Positions 25,802 to 34,798 of a stretch of 64,000 bases of DNA are shown piece after piece; position 1 is the first letter of the stretch; every line of letters starts with the position of its first letter. The position numbers were made by a program, and so were the translations under genes. The notes under the pieces are model-generated. The model was not told the DNA's origin. It saw only the letters and a list, made by a program, of their open reading frames with translations, and ran no database searches. Origin of the DNA: Mesorhizobium sp. CA14. GTDB lineage: Bacteria; Pseudomonadota; Alphaproteobacteria; Rhizobiales; Rhizobiaceae. The stretch covers positions 45,049 through 109,048 of the forward strand of contig NZ_JAIUHR010000022.1 in the NCBI RefSeq assembly GCF_020165195.1. Direction: 5' to 3'.

Positions 25802-26763
25802 GCTTTCTCTGTTCGCTGCCGCTCGCCGCCCAGCTGTTCGGCGCCTGCGCGCCGGCAGCCCCGCTCGCGGTAGGCTACGTCGAAGGCGAATATGTGCTGA
25901 TGGCGCCGATCGAGGTGGCGCAGGTGGCGACGGTGACGGTCAGGCGCGGCGACCGCGTCGAGATCGGCGCGGCTGTGGCGACGCTGGAAGATGCCGACGC
26001 CAAGATCGAGGTGGCGCAGGCGAAAGCTGCGCTTGCGCAGGCCCAGGCGCAGCTTGCCGACCTGCAGGTCGGCAAGCGTCCCGAAGAAATCGCCGCGCTC
26101 AAAGCCGAGGTCGACATGGCCAAGGCCCAGGCCGCCGACGCCAAGCGCAAATATGACCGCGCGAGCGACCTCTACAAGCGCGGCACCGGCACCCAGGCCG
26201 ACTACGACACCGCCTCGGCCTCGCTCGAGACTGCCAATGCCCAGGTCGGCCAGGCGGAGGCCAATCTCGCCGTCGGCAATCTGCCGGCGCGGGCCGAGAC
26301 CATCAAGGCCGCCGACAACCAGGTCAAGCAGGCGCAGTCGACCTTGCGGCAGGCCGAGTGGCGGCTGTCGAAGCGGGTGCTGACCGCGCCCTCGCCCGGC
26401 CGCGTCAACGACGTCATCCGCAATCCTGGCGACACGGCCGGGCCGACCGCGCCGGTGATCTCGATGCTGCCGGACGGCGCCGTGAAGCTCAGCGTCTATG
26501 TGCCCGAAAGCGCTTTTTCGTCGGTCAAGGTCGGCACCGAGCTCAATGTCCATTGCGACGGCTGCGGGGCAGGGCTGAAGGCGCGCGTCAGCTACGTCTC
26601 GCCCGATCCCGAATTCACGCCGCCGGTGATCTATTCGCTCGAGAACCGGCAGAAGCTGGTCTATCTCGTCGAGGCCCGGCCGGAGGGCAATGCCGGACCA
26701 TTGCAGCCCGGCCAGATCGTCGATGTCGACTTGGCCGACATCGGGGCGGATCTCGGACAATGA
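25798..26763 (+). CDS. HlyD family periplasmic adaptor (YbhG-like)
   Basis: A 321-residue membrane-fusion protein: N-terminal signal/anchor with Cys17 (LFGAC, a weak lipobox), biotinyl-lipoyl-like start VEGEYVLMAPIEVAQVA, a long Ala/Gln-rich coiled-coil (about 60-180), then the second lipoyl half LTAPSPGRVNDVIRNPGD and a beta-barrel domain. It links an inner-membrane ABC exporter to the periplasm. Coupled by ATGA to genes on both sides. The substrate is probably a drug or toxic compound by analogy with YbhG systems. Confidence 0.9.
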   Translation: MSFLCSLPLAAQLFGACAPAAPLAVGYVEGEYVLMAPIEVAQVATVTVRRGDRVEIGAAVATLEDADAKIEVAQAKAALAQAQAQLADLQVGKRPEEIAALKAEVDMAKAQAADAKRKYDRASDLYKRGTGTQADYDTASASLETANAQVGQAEANLAVGNLPARAETIKAADNQVKQAQSTLRQAEWRLSKRVLTAPSPGRVNDVIRNPGDTAGPTAPVISMLPDGAVKLSVYVPESAFSSVKVGTELNVHCDGCGAGLKARVSYVSPDPEFTPPVIYSLENRQKLVYLVEARPEGNAGPLQPGQIVDVDLADIGADLGQ

Positions 26764-27680
26764 ACGTCATCGACGTTCGCGGCCTGGTCAAGCGCTTCGG
26801 CGACAAGACCGTCGTCGACCATGTGACGATGACGGTCGCCGAAGGCGAGATCGTCGGCTTCCTCGGTCCGAACGGCTCGGGCAAGACGACGACCATCCGC
26901 ATCATGTGCGGACTTTTGACGCCGGACGAGGGCGACGGCACGGTGCTGGGCTTCGACATCCGCACCGACGCGCTCAGGATCAAGCGCGAGGTTGGCTACA
27001 TGACGCAGAAATTCTCGTTCTACGAGGATCTGACGATCGGCGAGAACCTCGAATTCGTGGCGCGGCTCTACCGGCTGAAGCCGGTCGAGGAGTATGTCTC
27101 GCGCACGCTTCAGGATCTCGGCCTGACGAGTCGCCGCAACCAGCTGGCCGGCACGCTTTCCGGCGGCTGGAAGCAGCGGCTGGCGCTGGCCGCCTGCATC
27201 ATGCACGAGCCGAAGCTGCTTCTGCTCGACGAGCCGACAGCCGGCGTCGACCCCAAGGCGCGGCGCGAGTTCTGGGACGAGATCCATCGCCTCGCCGGCG
27301 GCGGGCTCACCGTGCTCGTCTCCACCCACTATATGGATGAGGCCGAGCGCTGCCACCGCATAAGCTACATTTCCTACGGCAAGATGCTCGCCACCGGCAC
27401 GGTGGACGAGGTGGTGAAGAATGCCGGGCTGACCACTTTCGTCCTGGGGGGGCCGCGGCTCGACCAGGTGGCCCAGGCGCTGCAGGGCCGGCCCGGCGTC
27501 GACCAGGTGGCGCCGTTCGGCGCCACGCTGCATGTCGTCGGCTCCGACAAGGCGGCGCTCGAAAAGGCGCTCGCCGATGTCGAGAAAGAGCACAAGGGCG
27601 TCACGGTGAAGCCCGCCGAGACCAGCCTCGAGGACGTGTTCATCCAGTTCATGTCCGGCTCGAAGGACAATATGGCATGA
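26760..27680 (+). CDS. ABC exporter ATP-binding subunit (YbhF-like)
   Basis: The 306-residue ATPase has Walker A GPNGSGKTTT, Q-loop MTQKFSFYEDLT, signature LSGGWKQRL, Walker B LLLLDEPTAGVD and H-loop STHYMDEAE. A C-terminal extension ends SLEDVFIQFM. E. coli YbhF has two fused nucleotide-binding domains, whereas this protein has one, so it should act as a homodimer. Translationally coupled to the HlyD and permease genes. Confidence 0.93.
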   Translation: MNVIDVRGLVKRFGDKTVVDHVTMTVAEGEIVGFLGPNGSGKTTTIRIMCGLLTPDEGDGTVLGFDIRTDALRIKREVGYMTQKFSFYEDLTIGENLEFVARLYRLKPVEEYVSRTLQDLGLTSRRNQLAGTLSGGWKQRLALAACIMHEPKLLLLDEPTAGVDPKARREFWDEIHRLAGGGLTVLVSTHYMDEAERCHRISYISYGKMLATGTVDEVVKNAGLTTFVLGGPRLDQVAQALQGRPGVDQVAPFGATLHVVGSDKAALEKALADVEKEHKGVTVKPAETSLEDVFIQFMSGSKDNMA

Positions 27681-28813
27681 ATACGGTCTTCTCCTTCGCC
27701 AGGCTGGGCGCGCTGCTGACTAAGGAATTCATCCAGATGCGGCGCGATCGCATCACCTTCGCCATGATGCTGGGCGTGCCGCTGATCCAGCTGGTGCTGT
27801 TCGGCTATGCGATCAACAACGACCCGAAGAGCCTGCCGGCCGCGCTCGTGGCGACCAGCAGCGATCCCTACACGCGGGCGATGGTCTCGGCGCTGCAGAC
27901 AACGGGCTACTACCGCTTCGACCATGTCGCGCAAAGTGCCGAGCAAGCCGAGTTCCTGATGGCGCGCGGCGACGTCTCCTTCGTCGTCAGCATCCCCGCC
28001 GATTTCGCGCGCCGCGTCGAGCGCGGCGACAATCCGCAGATCCTGATCGAGGCCGACGCCACCGACCCGGCAGTGGCCAGCGGCGCCATCTCGACACTCA
28101 GCACCGTCGCCAGCCAGGCGCTGCTCAGGGCGCAGGGCACGCAGGAAACGGCCAAGGAGGCGGCGCGCGGCCAGCTCGATGTCGTCGTGCACCGGCGCTA
28201 CAACCCCGAAGGCATCTCGCAATACAACATCGTGCCCGGCCTGCTCGGCGTCATCCTGCAGATGACGATGGTGATGATGACCTCGATCGCGCTGACGCGC
28301 GAGACCGAACGCGGCACTATGGAAAACCTCCTGGCCATGCCGTCGAGCCCGCTGGAGATCATGCTGGGCAAGGTGCTGCCCTATCTGGTGGTAGGCGCGG
28401 TGCAGGTGGTGGTGGTGCTGGCCGCGGCGAAGCTTTTGTTTGCCATTCCCTTCATGGGCTCGCTGTCGCTGCTGCTCTCGACCGTGCTGGTCTTCGTGCT
28501 GTCGCTGGTGCTGCTCGGCTACACGATCTCGACAATCGCGCGCACGCAGATGCAGGCGCTGCAGCTCACCTTCTTCTTCTTCCTGCCCTCGATCATGCTC
28601 TCGGGCTTCATGTTTCCCTATCGCGGCATGCCGGGCTGGGCACAGACTTTCGGCGAGATCTTCCCGCTGACGCATTTTTTGCGCATCACCCGCGCGGTCA
28701 TGCTGAAAGGGGCGGAGCTTCCGGCGGTGGCGATGGAAGTCGGCTGGCTGGTGGTGTTCGTGGCATTGTTTGCCGGCGTAGCGCTGGTGCGGTTCAGGCG
28801 CACGCTGGATTGA
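27677..28813 (+). CDS. ABC-2 exporter permease (YbhS/YbhR-like)
   Basis: The 378-residue permease has one N-terminal helix (about 28-48), a large extracytoplasmic region (about 50-180), then five or six helices including IVPGLLGVILQMTMVMMTS and the ABC-2 motif MLSGFMFPYRGMPGWAQTFGEIFPLTHFLR (split as FMFPYRGMPGWAQ and FPLTHFLRI). E. coli has two permeases, YbhS and YbhR; here only one is present, so it probably homodimerises. It is the last gene of the cecR-like operon and a family C repeat follows. Confidence 0.92.
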   Translation: MNTVFSFARLGALLTKEFIQMRRDRITFAMMLGVPLIQLVLFGYAINNDPKSLPAALVATSSDPYTRAMVSALQTTGYYRFDHVAQSAEQAEFLMARGDVSFVVSIPADFARRVERGDNPQILIEADATDPAVASGAISTLSTVASQALLRAQGTQETAKEAARGQLDVVVHRRYNPEGISQYNIVPGLLGVILQMTMVMMTSIALTRETERGTMENLLAMPSSPLEIMLGKVLPYLVVGAVQVVVVLAAAKLLFAIPFMGSLSLLLSTVLVFVLSLVLLGYTISTIARTQMQALQLTFFFFLPSIMLSGFMFPYRGMPGWAQTFGEIFPLTHFLRITRAVMLKGAELPAVAMEVGWLVVFVALFAGVALVRFRRTLD

Positions 28814-28843
28814 TCAAGCGCGGCGGAAAAGGTTTGACGCTGG

Positions 28844-29024
28844 AGGGACAGCACCCCCCTCTGCCCTGCCGGGCATCTCCCCCGCAAGGGGGGAGATTGG
28901 CAGCTCCGCCGACGGCACTTTTCTGCGGCGTCGGCGATTGGCGAAAGCGGCGGCGACAGCTGATCTCCCCCTTGCGGGGGAGATGGCCGGCAGGCCAGAG
29001 GGGGGTGCGAAGGATCGCGGCGAT
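28844..29024. repeat. palindromic intergenic element, family C, full copy
   Basis: Outer arms GCACCCCCCTCTGCCCTGCC and GGCAGGCCAGAGGGGGGTGC are inverted; inner arms CTCCCCCGCAAGGGGGGAG and CTCCCCCTTGCGGGGGAG each form hairpins. The ends match the shortened copy at 12441-12497. It lies between the exporter operon and a convergent dehydratase gene. Confidence 0.8.
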
Positions 29025-29046
29025 TCCGGCGTGCAAGCGGCAGCAC

Positions 29047-30021
29047 CTATGCCGCCATGATCTCCGCATAGGTGCCGAAATCGACATTGCCGCCGGAGAG
29101 CACCACGGCCACGCATTTGCCGGTAAGGTCGATCTCGCCGGTAGATAACGCGGCAAACGCGACGCAGCCGCCGGGCTCGACCACAAGCTTGAGATAAGCC
29201 ATGGCGTCGCGCATCGCCTGGGCGGCGGCCTTGTCGGAGACGGCGATGGCGCCGGCGAGATTTCGGCGGTTGATCTCGAAGGTGATGGCGCCGGGCTCCG
29301 CGGTCAGCAGCGCATCGCAGATCGAGCTATGGCCGGGCTCGTTCGCGACCCTTTCGCCCTTGGCCAGCGAGCGGCGCGTGTCGTCGAAATGCTCGGGCTC
29401 GACCGCCCAGACTTGCGTGAGCGGCGAAGCGTCCTTGACGGCGACGGAAATGCCGCTCGACAGGCCGCCGCCACCGCAAGGGACGACGACGGCGTCGAGC
29501 GCCACGCCAAGCGCTTTCGCCTGCTTCATCAGCTCCAGGCCGATCGTGCCCTGGCCGGCAATGATCGCCGGATCGTCGAAGGGCGGCACCAGCACCATGC
29601 CCTTCTCGATATAGGGGCGCACGACCGCCATGCGGTCGTCCTTGAAGCGGTCGAACGGCACCACTTCGGCGCCCATCTTGCGGACATTGCCGACTTTCAG
29701 CGCCGGCGCGTCGGACGGCATGGCGATGACTGCCCTAACGCCGAACATGGCGGCCGAAGCCGCCACGCCTTGCGCATGGTTGCCGGAGGAGAAGGCGACG
29801 ACGCCGCGGCCGCGCTCTTCCTCGCTCAGGCTCGACAGCTTGTTGTAGGCGCCGCGGATCTTGAAGGAGCCGGTGCGCTGCAGCGTCTCGGGCTTGAACA
29901 GGATGCGGCCGCCATGGCGCATGTTGAGCTCCGGCGATTCGATCAGCGGCGTTTCGACGATCAGGCCGGAAAGCCGCTCGGCGGCGGCGCGGATGTCGGA
30001 GATGCCGGGCAGGGTAGTCAT
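29047..30021 (-). CDS. threonine/serine dehydratase-like PLP enzyme (fold type II)
   Basis: The 324-residue protein has the PLP lysine motif GSFKIRGAYN (Lys54), the SSGNHAQG substrate loop, the GGGGLSSG phosphate-binding loop and the C-terminal VLSGGNVDF. There is no C-terminal ACT-like regulatory domain, so it is the short catabolic type (threonine ammonia-lyase, TdcB-like) or a serine racemase. The start MTTLPGISDI at 30019-30021 matches the family; upstream in-frame codons form an unconserved leader. Divergence between threonine and serine specificity cannot be resolved. Confidence 0.88.
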   Translation of the reverse strand: MTTLPGISDIRAAAERLSGLIVETPLIESPELNMRHGGRILFKPETLQRTGSFKIRGAYNKLSSLSEEERGRGVVAFSSGNHAQGVAASAAMFGVRAVIAMPSDAPALKVGNVRKMGAEVVPFDRFKDDRMAVVRPYIEKGMVLVPPFDDPAIIAGQGTIGLELMKQAKALGVALDAVVVPCGGGGLSSGISVAVKDASPLTQVWAVEPEHFDDTRRSLAKGERVANEPGHSSICDALLTAEPGAITFEINRRNLAGAIAVSDKAAAQAMRDAMAYLKLVVEPGGCVAFAALSTGEIDLTGKCVAVVLSGGNVDFGTYAEIMAA

Positions 30022-30194
30022 GGGCGAGGGCCTTGCGAAGAACGGGATCGCCCATGGTGCACGCAAAAGGGCGCGGCGCGCCAACGAAAAAATGTCATGG
30101 TTACAAGGTTGGCGACGGCGGCGCCGTCGCCCGTCATCTTCGCCCTATGGATGGCGAAAGCGAAGACTTTGGCCTTTTCCTGATGCTTGACCGG

Positions 30195-31448
30195 CTACTC
30201 GTCGCCTTCGACGACCCGCAGCCTGAGCTGACCCGTCTTTGAATCGGCCACCCGCGCGCCGGCTTCCGCCTTGGCGGGACCGCTGCGCGGCGCCTCGGCC
30301 TCGCCCTCGGCGAATTCCAGCGCCTCGATCTTCTGACCGCGCTTGGTCACCTTCGACGTCGAAACCAGGATGTCGTCTATGTCCCGCGCCGCCTGGCCGA
30401 AATGCGTCTGCAGCCGGCGCACCCGCTCGTCGACCCGCGCCACATCCTCCATCAGGCGGATGACCTCGCCTTGGATCAGATGCGCCTGCTCGCGCATGCG
30501 GGCATCTTTCAGGATCGCCTGGATCACCTGGATCGACAGCATCAGGAGCGAGGGCGAGACGATGACGACCCGGGCGCGATGCGCCTTCTGCACCACCGCC
30601 TCGAAATTCTCGTGGATCTCGGCGAACACCGATTCCGACGGCACGAACATGAAGGCGGTGTCCTGGGTCTCGCCCTGTATCAGGTATTTTTCCGCGATAT
30701 CGCGGATATGCACCTCGATGTCGCGCCGGAAAGCCTGCGCCGCAACTTTCTGCATGTCGGCGCCTTCGGCCGCGCGGATGGCGTTCCACGCTTCCAGCGG
30801 GAATTTTGCGTCGATGGCGAGCATCGGCGCGCCGTTCGGCATCCGCACCAGGCAGTCGGGCCGGCTGCCATTGGAGAGGCTCGCCTGGAACTCATAGGCG
30901 CCGTGCGGCAGCCCGTCGGCGACGATCGCCTCCATGCGCGATTGGCCGAAGGCGCCGCGCGTCTGCTTGTTGGACAGGATCGCCTGCAGCTGCACGACCT
31001 GGCCGGCCAGGGACTGGATATTGCCCTGCGCGGTATCGATCACCGCCAGCCGCTCCTGCAGCTTGGCCAGGCTTTCATGCGTCGACTTGGTCTGCTCGGC
31101 CATGGTCTGGCCGAGGCGGCCGGTCATGGCGTCGAGCCGCTGTCCCAGAGACTGGGTGAGCTCGGCCTGCCGCGCCCCGAACACTTCGGCGATGGCGCCC
31201 ATGCGCCCCTGCATTTCGGCCTGCGCCTGCATAATGTCGGCCATCCTCGCCTCGGCATCGCGGGCATGGTCGGCTGCCTCCGCAGCGGCCGCCGCCCGCG
31301 CCCCGGCCGCGCGCCACAAGGCGACGACGAGCGCCACGAACAGCGCAAGCAGAAGGATTGCGCCGAAAGCCAGCGCCTGGCCAAGCGTGATGGTCGTGGC
31401 GCCAAGCCGTGCGATGGGCTCGGAAAGGATGGAGGTCATGTCGTTCAT
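30195..31448 (-). CDS. rmuC: DNA recombination protein RmuC
   Basis: The 417-residue protein starts with a membrane helix (about 20-40), then a coiled-coil Ala/Gln-rich segment and the RmuC nuclease-like domain: LPHGAYEFQASL, CLVRMPNGAPMLAIDAKFPLE and TAFMFVPSESVFAEIHE, ending with VKAL-like coiled coil. RmuC limits inversions at short repeats. The main ATG (31446-31448) overlaps the stop of a 4-codon upstream frame (31445-31459) preceded by AGGAGG, which may couple translation. Confidence 0.92.
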   Translation of the reverse strand: MNDMTSILSEPIARLGATTITLGQALAFGAILLLALFVALVVALWRAAGARAAAAAEAADHARDAEARMADIMQAQAEMQGRMGAIAEVFGARQAELTQSLGQRLDAMTGRLGQTMAEQTKSTHESLAKLQERLAVIDTAQGNIQSLAGQVVQLQAILSNKQTRGAFGQSRMEAIVADGLPHGAYEFQASLSNGSRPDCLVRMPNGAPMLAIDAKFPLEAWNAIRAAEGADMQKVAAQAFRRDIEVHIRDIAEKYLIQGETQDTAFMFVPSESVFAEIHENFEAVVQKAHRARVVIVSPSLLMLSIQVIQAILKDARMREQAHLIQGEVIRLMEDVARVDERVRRLQTHFGQAARDIDDILVSTSKVTKRGQKIEALEFAEGEAEAPRSGPAKAEAGARVADSKTGQLRLRVVEGDE

Positions 31449-31551
31449 TTGGACAGCATAACCGATTCGGCCTCCTGGCACAGATCAAAACGTGAACAGG
31501 CCAAAGGTGCCCCGGTTGACGCTTGTCAAGCGAGGTCTTAGGTGAGACGCC

Positions 31552-32082
31552 ATGTCGATCAAGCCGCTCATCATCCTTCCCGATCCCGTCCTGCGCCAGG
31601 TTTCCAAGCCGGTGGAGCGCGTCGATGCCGATTTGAATAAGCTCGCCGACGACATGCTGGAAACCATGTATGACGCGCCGGGCATCGGCCTTGCGGCGAT
31701 CCAGATCGGCGTGCCGCGACGTTTGTTGGTCATCGACCTCGCCAAGGAGGGCGAGTCGCCGGAGCCGCATGTCTTCATCAACCCGGAAATCCTCGAAAGC
31801 GCCGACCAGCGCTCGGTCTATGAGGAAGGCTGCCTGTCGATCCCCGATTATTATGCCGAGGTCGAGCGCCCGGCTTCGGTGCGGGTGAAGTATCTCGACC
31901 GCGACGGCAAATTACAGGAGATGCAGGCGGAAGGCCTGATGGCCACCTGCCTGCAGCACGAGATCGACCATCTCAACGGCGTGCTGTTCATCGACCACAT
32001 CTCGAAGCTGAAGCGCGACATGGTGGTGCGGAAATTCAAGAAGCTCGCCAAGGACAAGGCGCCGGGCAAGATGGTGGGCTAG
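31552..32082 (+). CDS. def: peptide deformylase
   Basis: Removes the formyl group from nascent proteins. All three metal motifs are present: GIGLAAIQ (44-51), EGCLSIP (92-98; Cys94 ligand) and QHEIDH (135-140). At 176 residues it is a normal alphaproteobacterial enzyme. It precedes fmt, so the formylation/deformylation pair is adjacent, with 58 bases between them. Divergent from rmuC. Confidence 0.97.
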   Translation: MSIKPLIILPDPVLRQVSKPVERVDADLNKLADDMLETMYDAPGIGLAAIQIGVPRRLLVIDLAKEGESPEPHVFINPEILESADQRSVYEEGCLSIPDYYAEVERPASVRVKYLDRDGKLQEMQAEGLMATCLQHEIDHLNGVLFIDHISKLKRDMVVRKFKKLAKDKAPGKMVG

Positions 32083-32140
32083 GGGCGGTCTGGACCGCGC
32101 GAGCACCTGGAGCTGCCACGAGACAGGATCGCAGGACGTC

Positions 32141-33076
32141 ATGCCGCTTCGCGTCATGTTCATGGGCACGCCGGATTTTTCCGTGCCGACCTTGCGCGCC
32201 ATCGCCGAGGCCGGCCACGAGATCGCGGCCGTCTACACCCAGCCGCCGCGCGCCGGCGGCCGGCGCGGGCTGGAATTGACGCCGTCGCCGGTGCAGCGCG
32301 AGGCCGAACGGCTGGGGCTTGAGGTGCGCACGCCGACGTCGCTGAAAAGCGAGGCCGAGCAGCGGGCCTTCGCCGCCTTGCAGGCCGATGTCGCTGTCGT
32401 CGTGGCTTATGGCCTGCTCCTGCCGAAGCCCGTTTTGGACGCGCCGAGGCTGGGCTGCCTCAACGGCCATGCCTCGCTTTTGCCACGCTGGCGTGGTGCA
32501 GCTCCCATCCAGCGCGCCATCATGGCCGGCGATGCCTGGACCGGCATGATGGTCATGAAGATGGAAGAGGGTCTGGACACCGGACCGGTGGCGATGGTTG
32601 AAAAATGCGCCATTGCACCCGATATGACGGCCGGCGAATTGCATGACCGCCTAATGGCGCAGGGCGCATCGCTGATGGTTGAGGCGCTCGCGCAGTTGGG
32701 GATAAATTGTCTGACATTTACCCCGCAGGCGGTGGAAGGGGTGACCTACGCCCGAAAGATCGATAAATCGGAGACACGCGTAGACTGGACGCGGCCTTCT
32801 GGCGAAGTCCACAATCACATTCGCGGCCTCTCGCCCTTCCCGGGCGCGTGGTGCGAGATCGAAATTGGCGGCCGCATGGAGCGGCTGAAACTGCTTCGCT
32901 CGACGCTCTCGGATGGCGTCGGCGAGTCGGGAGGAATTCTCGATGACCGGCTGACGGTCGCCTGCGGATCGGGCGCGGTCAGGCTGGTCGAAGTTCAACG
33001 GGCGGGCGGAAAGCCTGCCGCCGCGCAGGAGTTTTTGCGCGGAGCCAAGATTGCAAAAGGAACGAAACTCACATGA
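32141..33076 (+). CDS. fmt: methionyl-tRNA formyltransferase
   Basis: Fmt formylates Met-tRNAfMet using 10-formyl-tetrahydrofolate. The 311-residue protein has the N-terminal Rossmann half with MGTPDFSVP and the active-site segment NGHASLLPRWRGAAPIQRAI (split: HASLLPRWRG and AAPIQRAI), DTGPVA, and the C-terminal OB-like tRNA-binding domain. It overlaps the GNAT gene by four bases. Co-location with def and truA is typical. Confidence 0.97.
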   Translation: MPLRVMFMGTPDFSVPTLRAIAEAGHEIAAVYTQPPRAGGRRGLELTPSPVQREAERLGLEVRTPTSLKSEAEQRAFAALQADVAVVVAYGLLLPKPVLDAPRLGCLNGHASLLPRWRGAAPIQRAIMAGDAWTGMMVMKMEEGLDTGPVAMVEKCAIAPDMTAGELHDRLMAQGASLMVEALAQLGINCLTFTPQAVEGVTYARKIDKSETRVDWTRPSGEVHNHIRGLSPFPGAWCEIEIGGRMERLKLLRSTLSDGVGESGGILDDRLTVACGSGAVRLVEVQRAGGKPAAAQEFLRGAKIAKGTKLT

Positions 33077-33579
33077 GCATGATGTCGATACGCGCGGCGA
33101 CGCCGCGGGATCGCGAGGCGATCCGTCTCGTCGAAGAGCATGCCTTTGGCCAGCAGGCGGAAGCCGGCCTGGTCGACGCGCTGGTCACCGGCGGCGACGC
33201 CGTCGTCGAGCTGGTTGCCGAGGAAGACGGCCAGGTCGTCGGCCACATCCTGTTTTCCAGGCTTTACGTAGACAATGGCGGCAAGCGTTTCGCGGCCGTC
33301 GCGCTGGCGCCGCTGGCGGTCGAGCCATCCTTCCACGGCACCGGCATCGGCGGCGCGCTGATCCGCGAGGCGCATGTGCGGCTCAAGGAAGCCGGCGAGA
33401 CGCTTGCCGTGGTCCTGGGCGATCCGACCTATTACGGTCGTTTTGGCTACACCCATGATCGCGCCGGAAAGTTCGAAAGCGAGTATCAGGGCGAAGCGCT
33501 GCAGGCCCTGGCTTGGGGCGACGCGCCTGAGACCGGCAGACTGGTCTACGCTTCGGCCTTCACCGCGCTCGCTGCTTAG
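33073..33579 (+). CDS. GNAT N-acetyltransferase (YhbS-like)
   Basis: The 168-residue protein has the GNAT acetyl-CoA signature HGTGIGGALIREAHVRL (split as GTGIGGALIREA) and the YhbS-like end VVLGDPTYYGRFGY. It overlaps fmt by ATGA. Substrate unknown. A short palindromic repeat begins directly after its stop codon, before truA. Confidence 0.88.
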   Translation: MSMMSIRAATPRDREAIRLVEEHAFGQQAEAGLVDALVTGGDAVVELVAEEDGQVVGHILFSRLYVDNGGKRFAAVALAPLAVEPSFHGTGIGGALIREAHVRLKEAGETLAVVLGDPTYYGRFGYTHDRAGKFESEYQGEALQALAWGDAPETGRLVYASAFTALAA

Positions 33580-33648
33580 AGCATGATCCCGAACCGAAGG
33601 TCCGTGTCCGCGAAAAGTGGGAACCGGTTTTCGGATAAGATCATGCTC
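33580..33648. repeat. short palindromic element, family G
   Basis: GAGCATGATC (33580-33589) and GATCATGCTC (33639-33648) are perfect inverted ends around a core with AAAGTGGGAACCGGTTTTCGG. This AACCGGTTTTCGG type is widespread between genes in rhizobial genomes. It lies between the GNAT gene and truA. Confidence 0.85.
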
Positions 33649-33695
33649 AAACGAGAAGACAGTATCTCGTTTCGACCGCAGACAATTATCTGAAC

Positions 33696-34460
33696 ATGCC
33701 GCGTTTTCGGCTCGATATCGAATATGACGGCAGCCAATTCGCCGGCTGGCAGCATCAGGCCGACCAGCCCTCGGTGCAGCAGGCGATCGAGCAGGCGATC
33801 GGGAAGTTCTGCGGTGAAGACGTAAGAATACGGGCCGCCGGCCGCACCGATGCCGGCGTGCACGCCACCGCTCAGGTGGCCCATGTCGATCTGGCCAAGG
33901 CGTGGTCGGGCGACAAGGTGCGCGACGCGGTGAATGCCCATCTCCAGGCGGTCGGCGCGCGCGTCGCCATCCTCAAGGCGGCGGTCGTCGCCGACGGTTT
34001 CGACGCGCGCTTTTCCGCCACCGGCCGCCACTATCTTTATCGCATCCTCAACCGCCGGGGGCCGGCGGCGCTGGAAAAGGGCAAGGTCTGGTGGGTGCCG
34101 AAGCGGCTCGACGCCGAGGCCATGCATGAAGCGGCCAAGGTGCTGCTCGGAAAGCATGACTTCACCACCTTCCGCTCCACCCAGTGCCAGGCCGAAAGCC
34201 CGGTCCGCACGCTTGACCGCCTCGATGTCGGCCGCAATGGCGACTTCATCGAGGTGCGCAGCTCGGCGCGCTCCTTCCTGCACAACCAGGTTCGCTCGAT
34301 GGTCGGCTCGCTGAAGCGCGTCGGCGACGGCTCCTGGAGCGCCGCCGATCTCAAAGCGGCGCTCGAAGCGCGCGACCGCGCCGCCTGCGGCCAGGTAGCG
34401 CCGCCGGACGGGTTGTTTCTTGTCGGGGTGGACTATCCGGAGACAGAGACGGCTGGGTGA
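33696..34460 (+). CDS. truA: tRNA pseudouridine(38-40) synthase TruA
   Basis: TruA isomerises U38-U40 in tRNA anticodon arms. The 254-residue protein has the active-site motif AAGRTDAGVHA with catalytic Asp52, the FSATGRHYLYRI and SFLHNQVRSMVGSL motifs. It follows the GNAT gene in the def-fmt group and precedes dapE's convergent neighbour, an order common in rhizobia. A family D repeat lies downstream. Confidence 0.96.
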   Translation: MPRFRLDIEYDGSQFAGWQHQADQPSVQQAIEQAIGKFCGEDVRIRAAGRTDAGVHATAQVAHVDLAKAWSGDKVRDAVNAHLQAVGARVAILKAAVVADGFDARFSATGRHYLYRILNRRGPAALEKGKVWWVPKRLDAEAMHEAAKVLLGKHDFTTFRSTQCQAESPVRTLDRLDVGRNGDFIEVRSSARSFLHNQVRSMVGSLKRVGDGSWSAADLKAALEARDRAACGQVAPPDGLFLVGVDYPETETAG

Positions 34461-34540
34461 AAGCCTCTCATTCTGGCAATGAAGCGAGGCAATTGTATCA
34501 GCTTCGAACTTGTGCTGGAGACGGCCAATTGTCCGCGTCT

Positions 34541-34720
34541 GCGCGGCCCCTCATCGCCCTGCCGGGCACTTCTCCCCGTACAGTGACGAGGAGAAGGGGC
34601 TGACCGCAGCGCCGGCTTCCTTCCTGCAGCGTTCGCGATTGCTGAAGCCGCGGATGACAGCGCCCCTCTCCCCGTCACTATACGGGGAGAGGATCCCGGC
34701 AGGCAGGTGAGGGGCAGCGC
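34541..34720. repeat. palindromic intergenic element, family D
   Basis: Outer arms CCCCTCATCGCCCTGCCGGG and CCCGGCAGGCAGGTGAGGGG pair, with inner hairpins CTTCTCCCCGTACAGTGACG / CGTCACTATACGGGGAGAGG-like. It fills the 338-base gap between truA and a convergent membrane protein gene. Confidence 0.8.
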
Positions 34721-34798
34721 TGACTTTGAATGGTGAAAAACGAGGATGGATTCAAATCCGAAGCGGCTGTTCTGGAGACAGCCGTCCTCGCTGCAACG

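Noticed and set aside
30402..31541. Long plus-strand frame opposite rmuC
   Set aside because: Shadow of rmuC with arginine- and histidine-rich translation.
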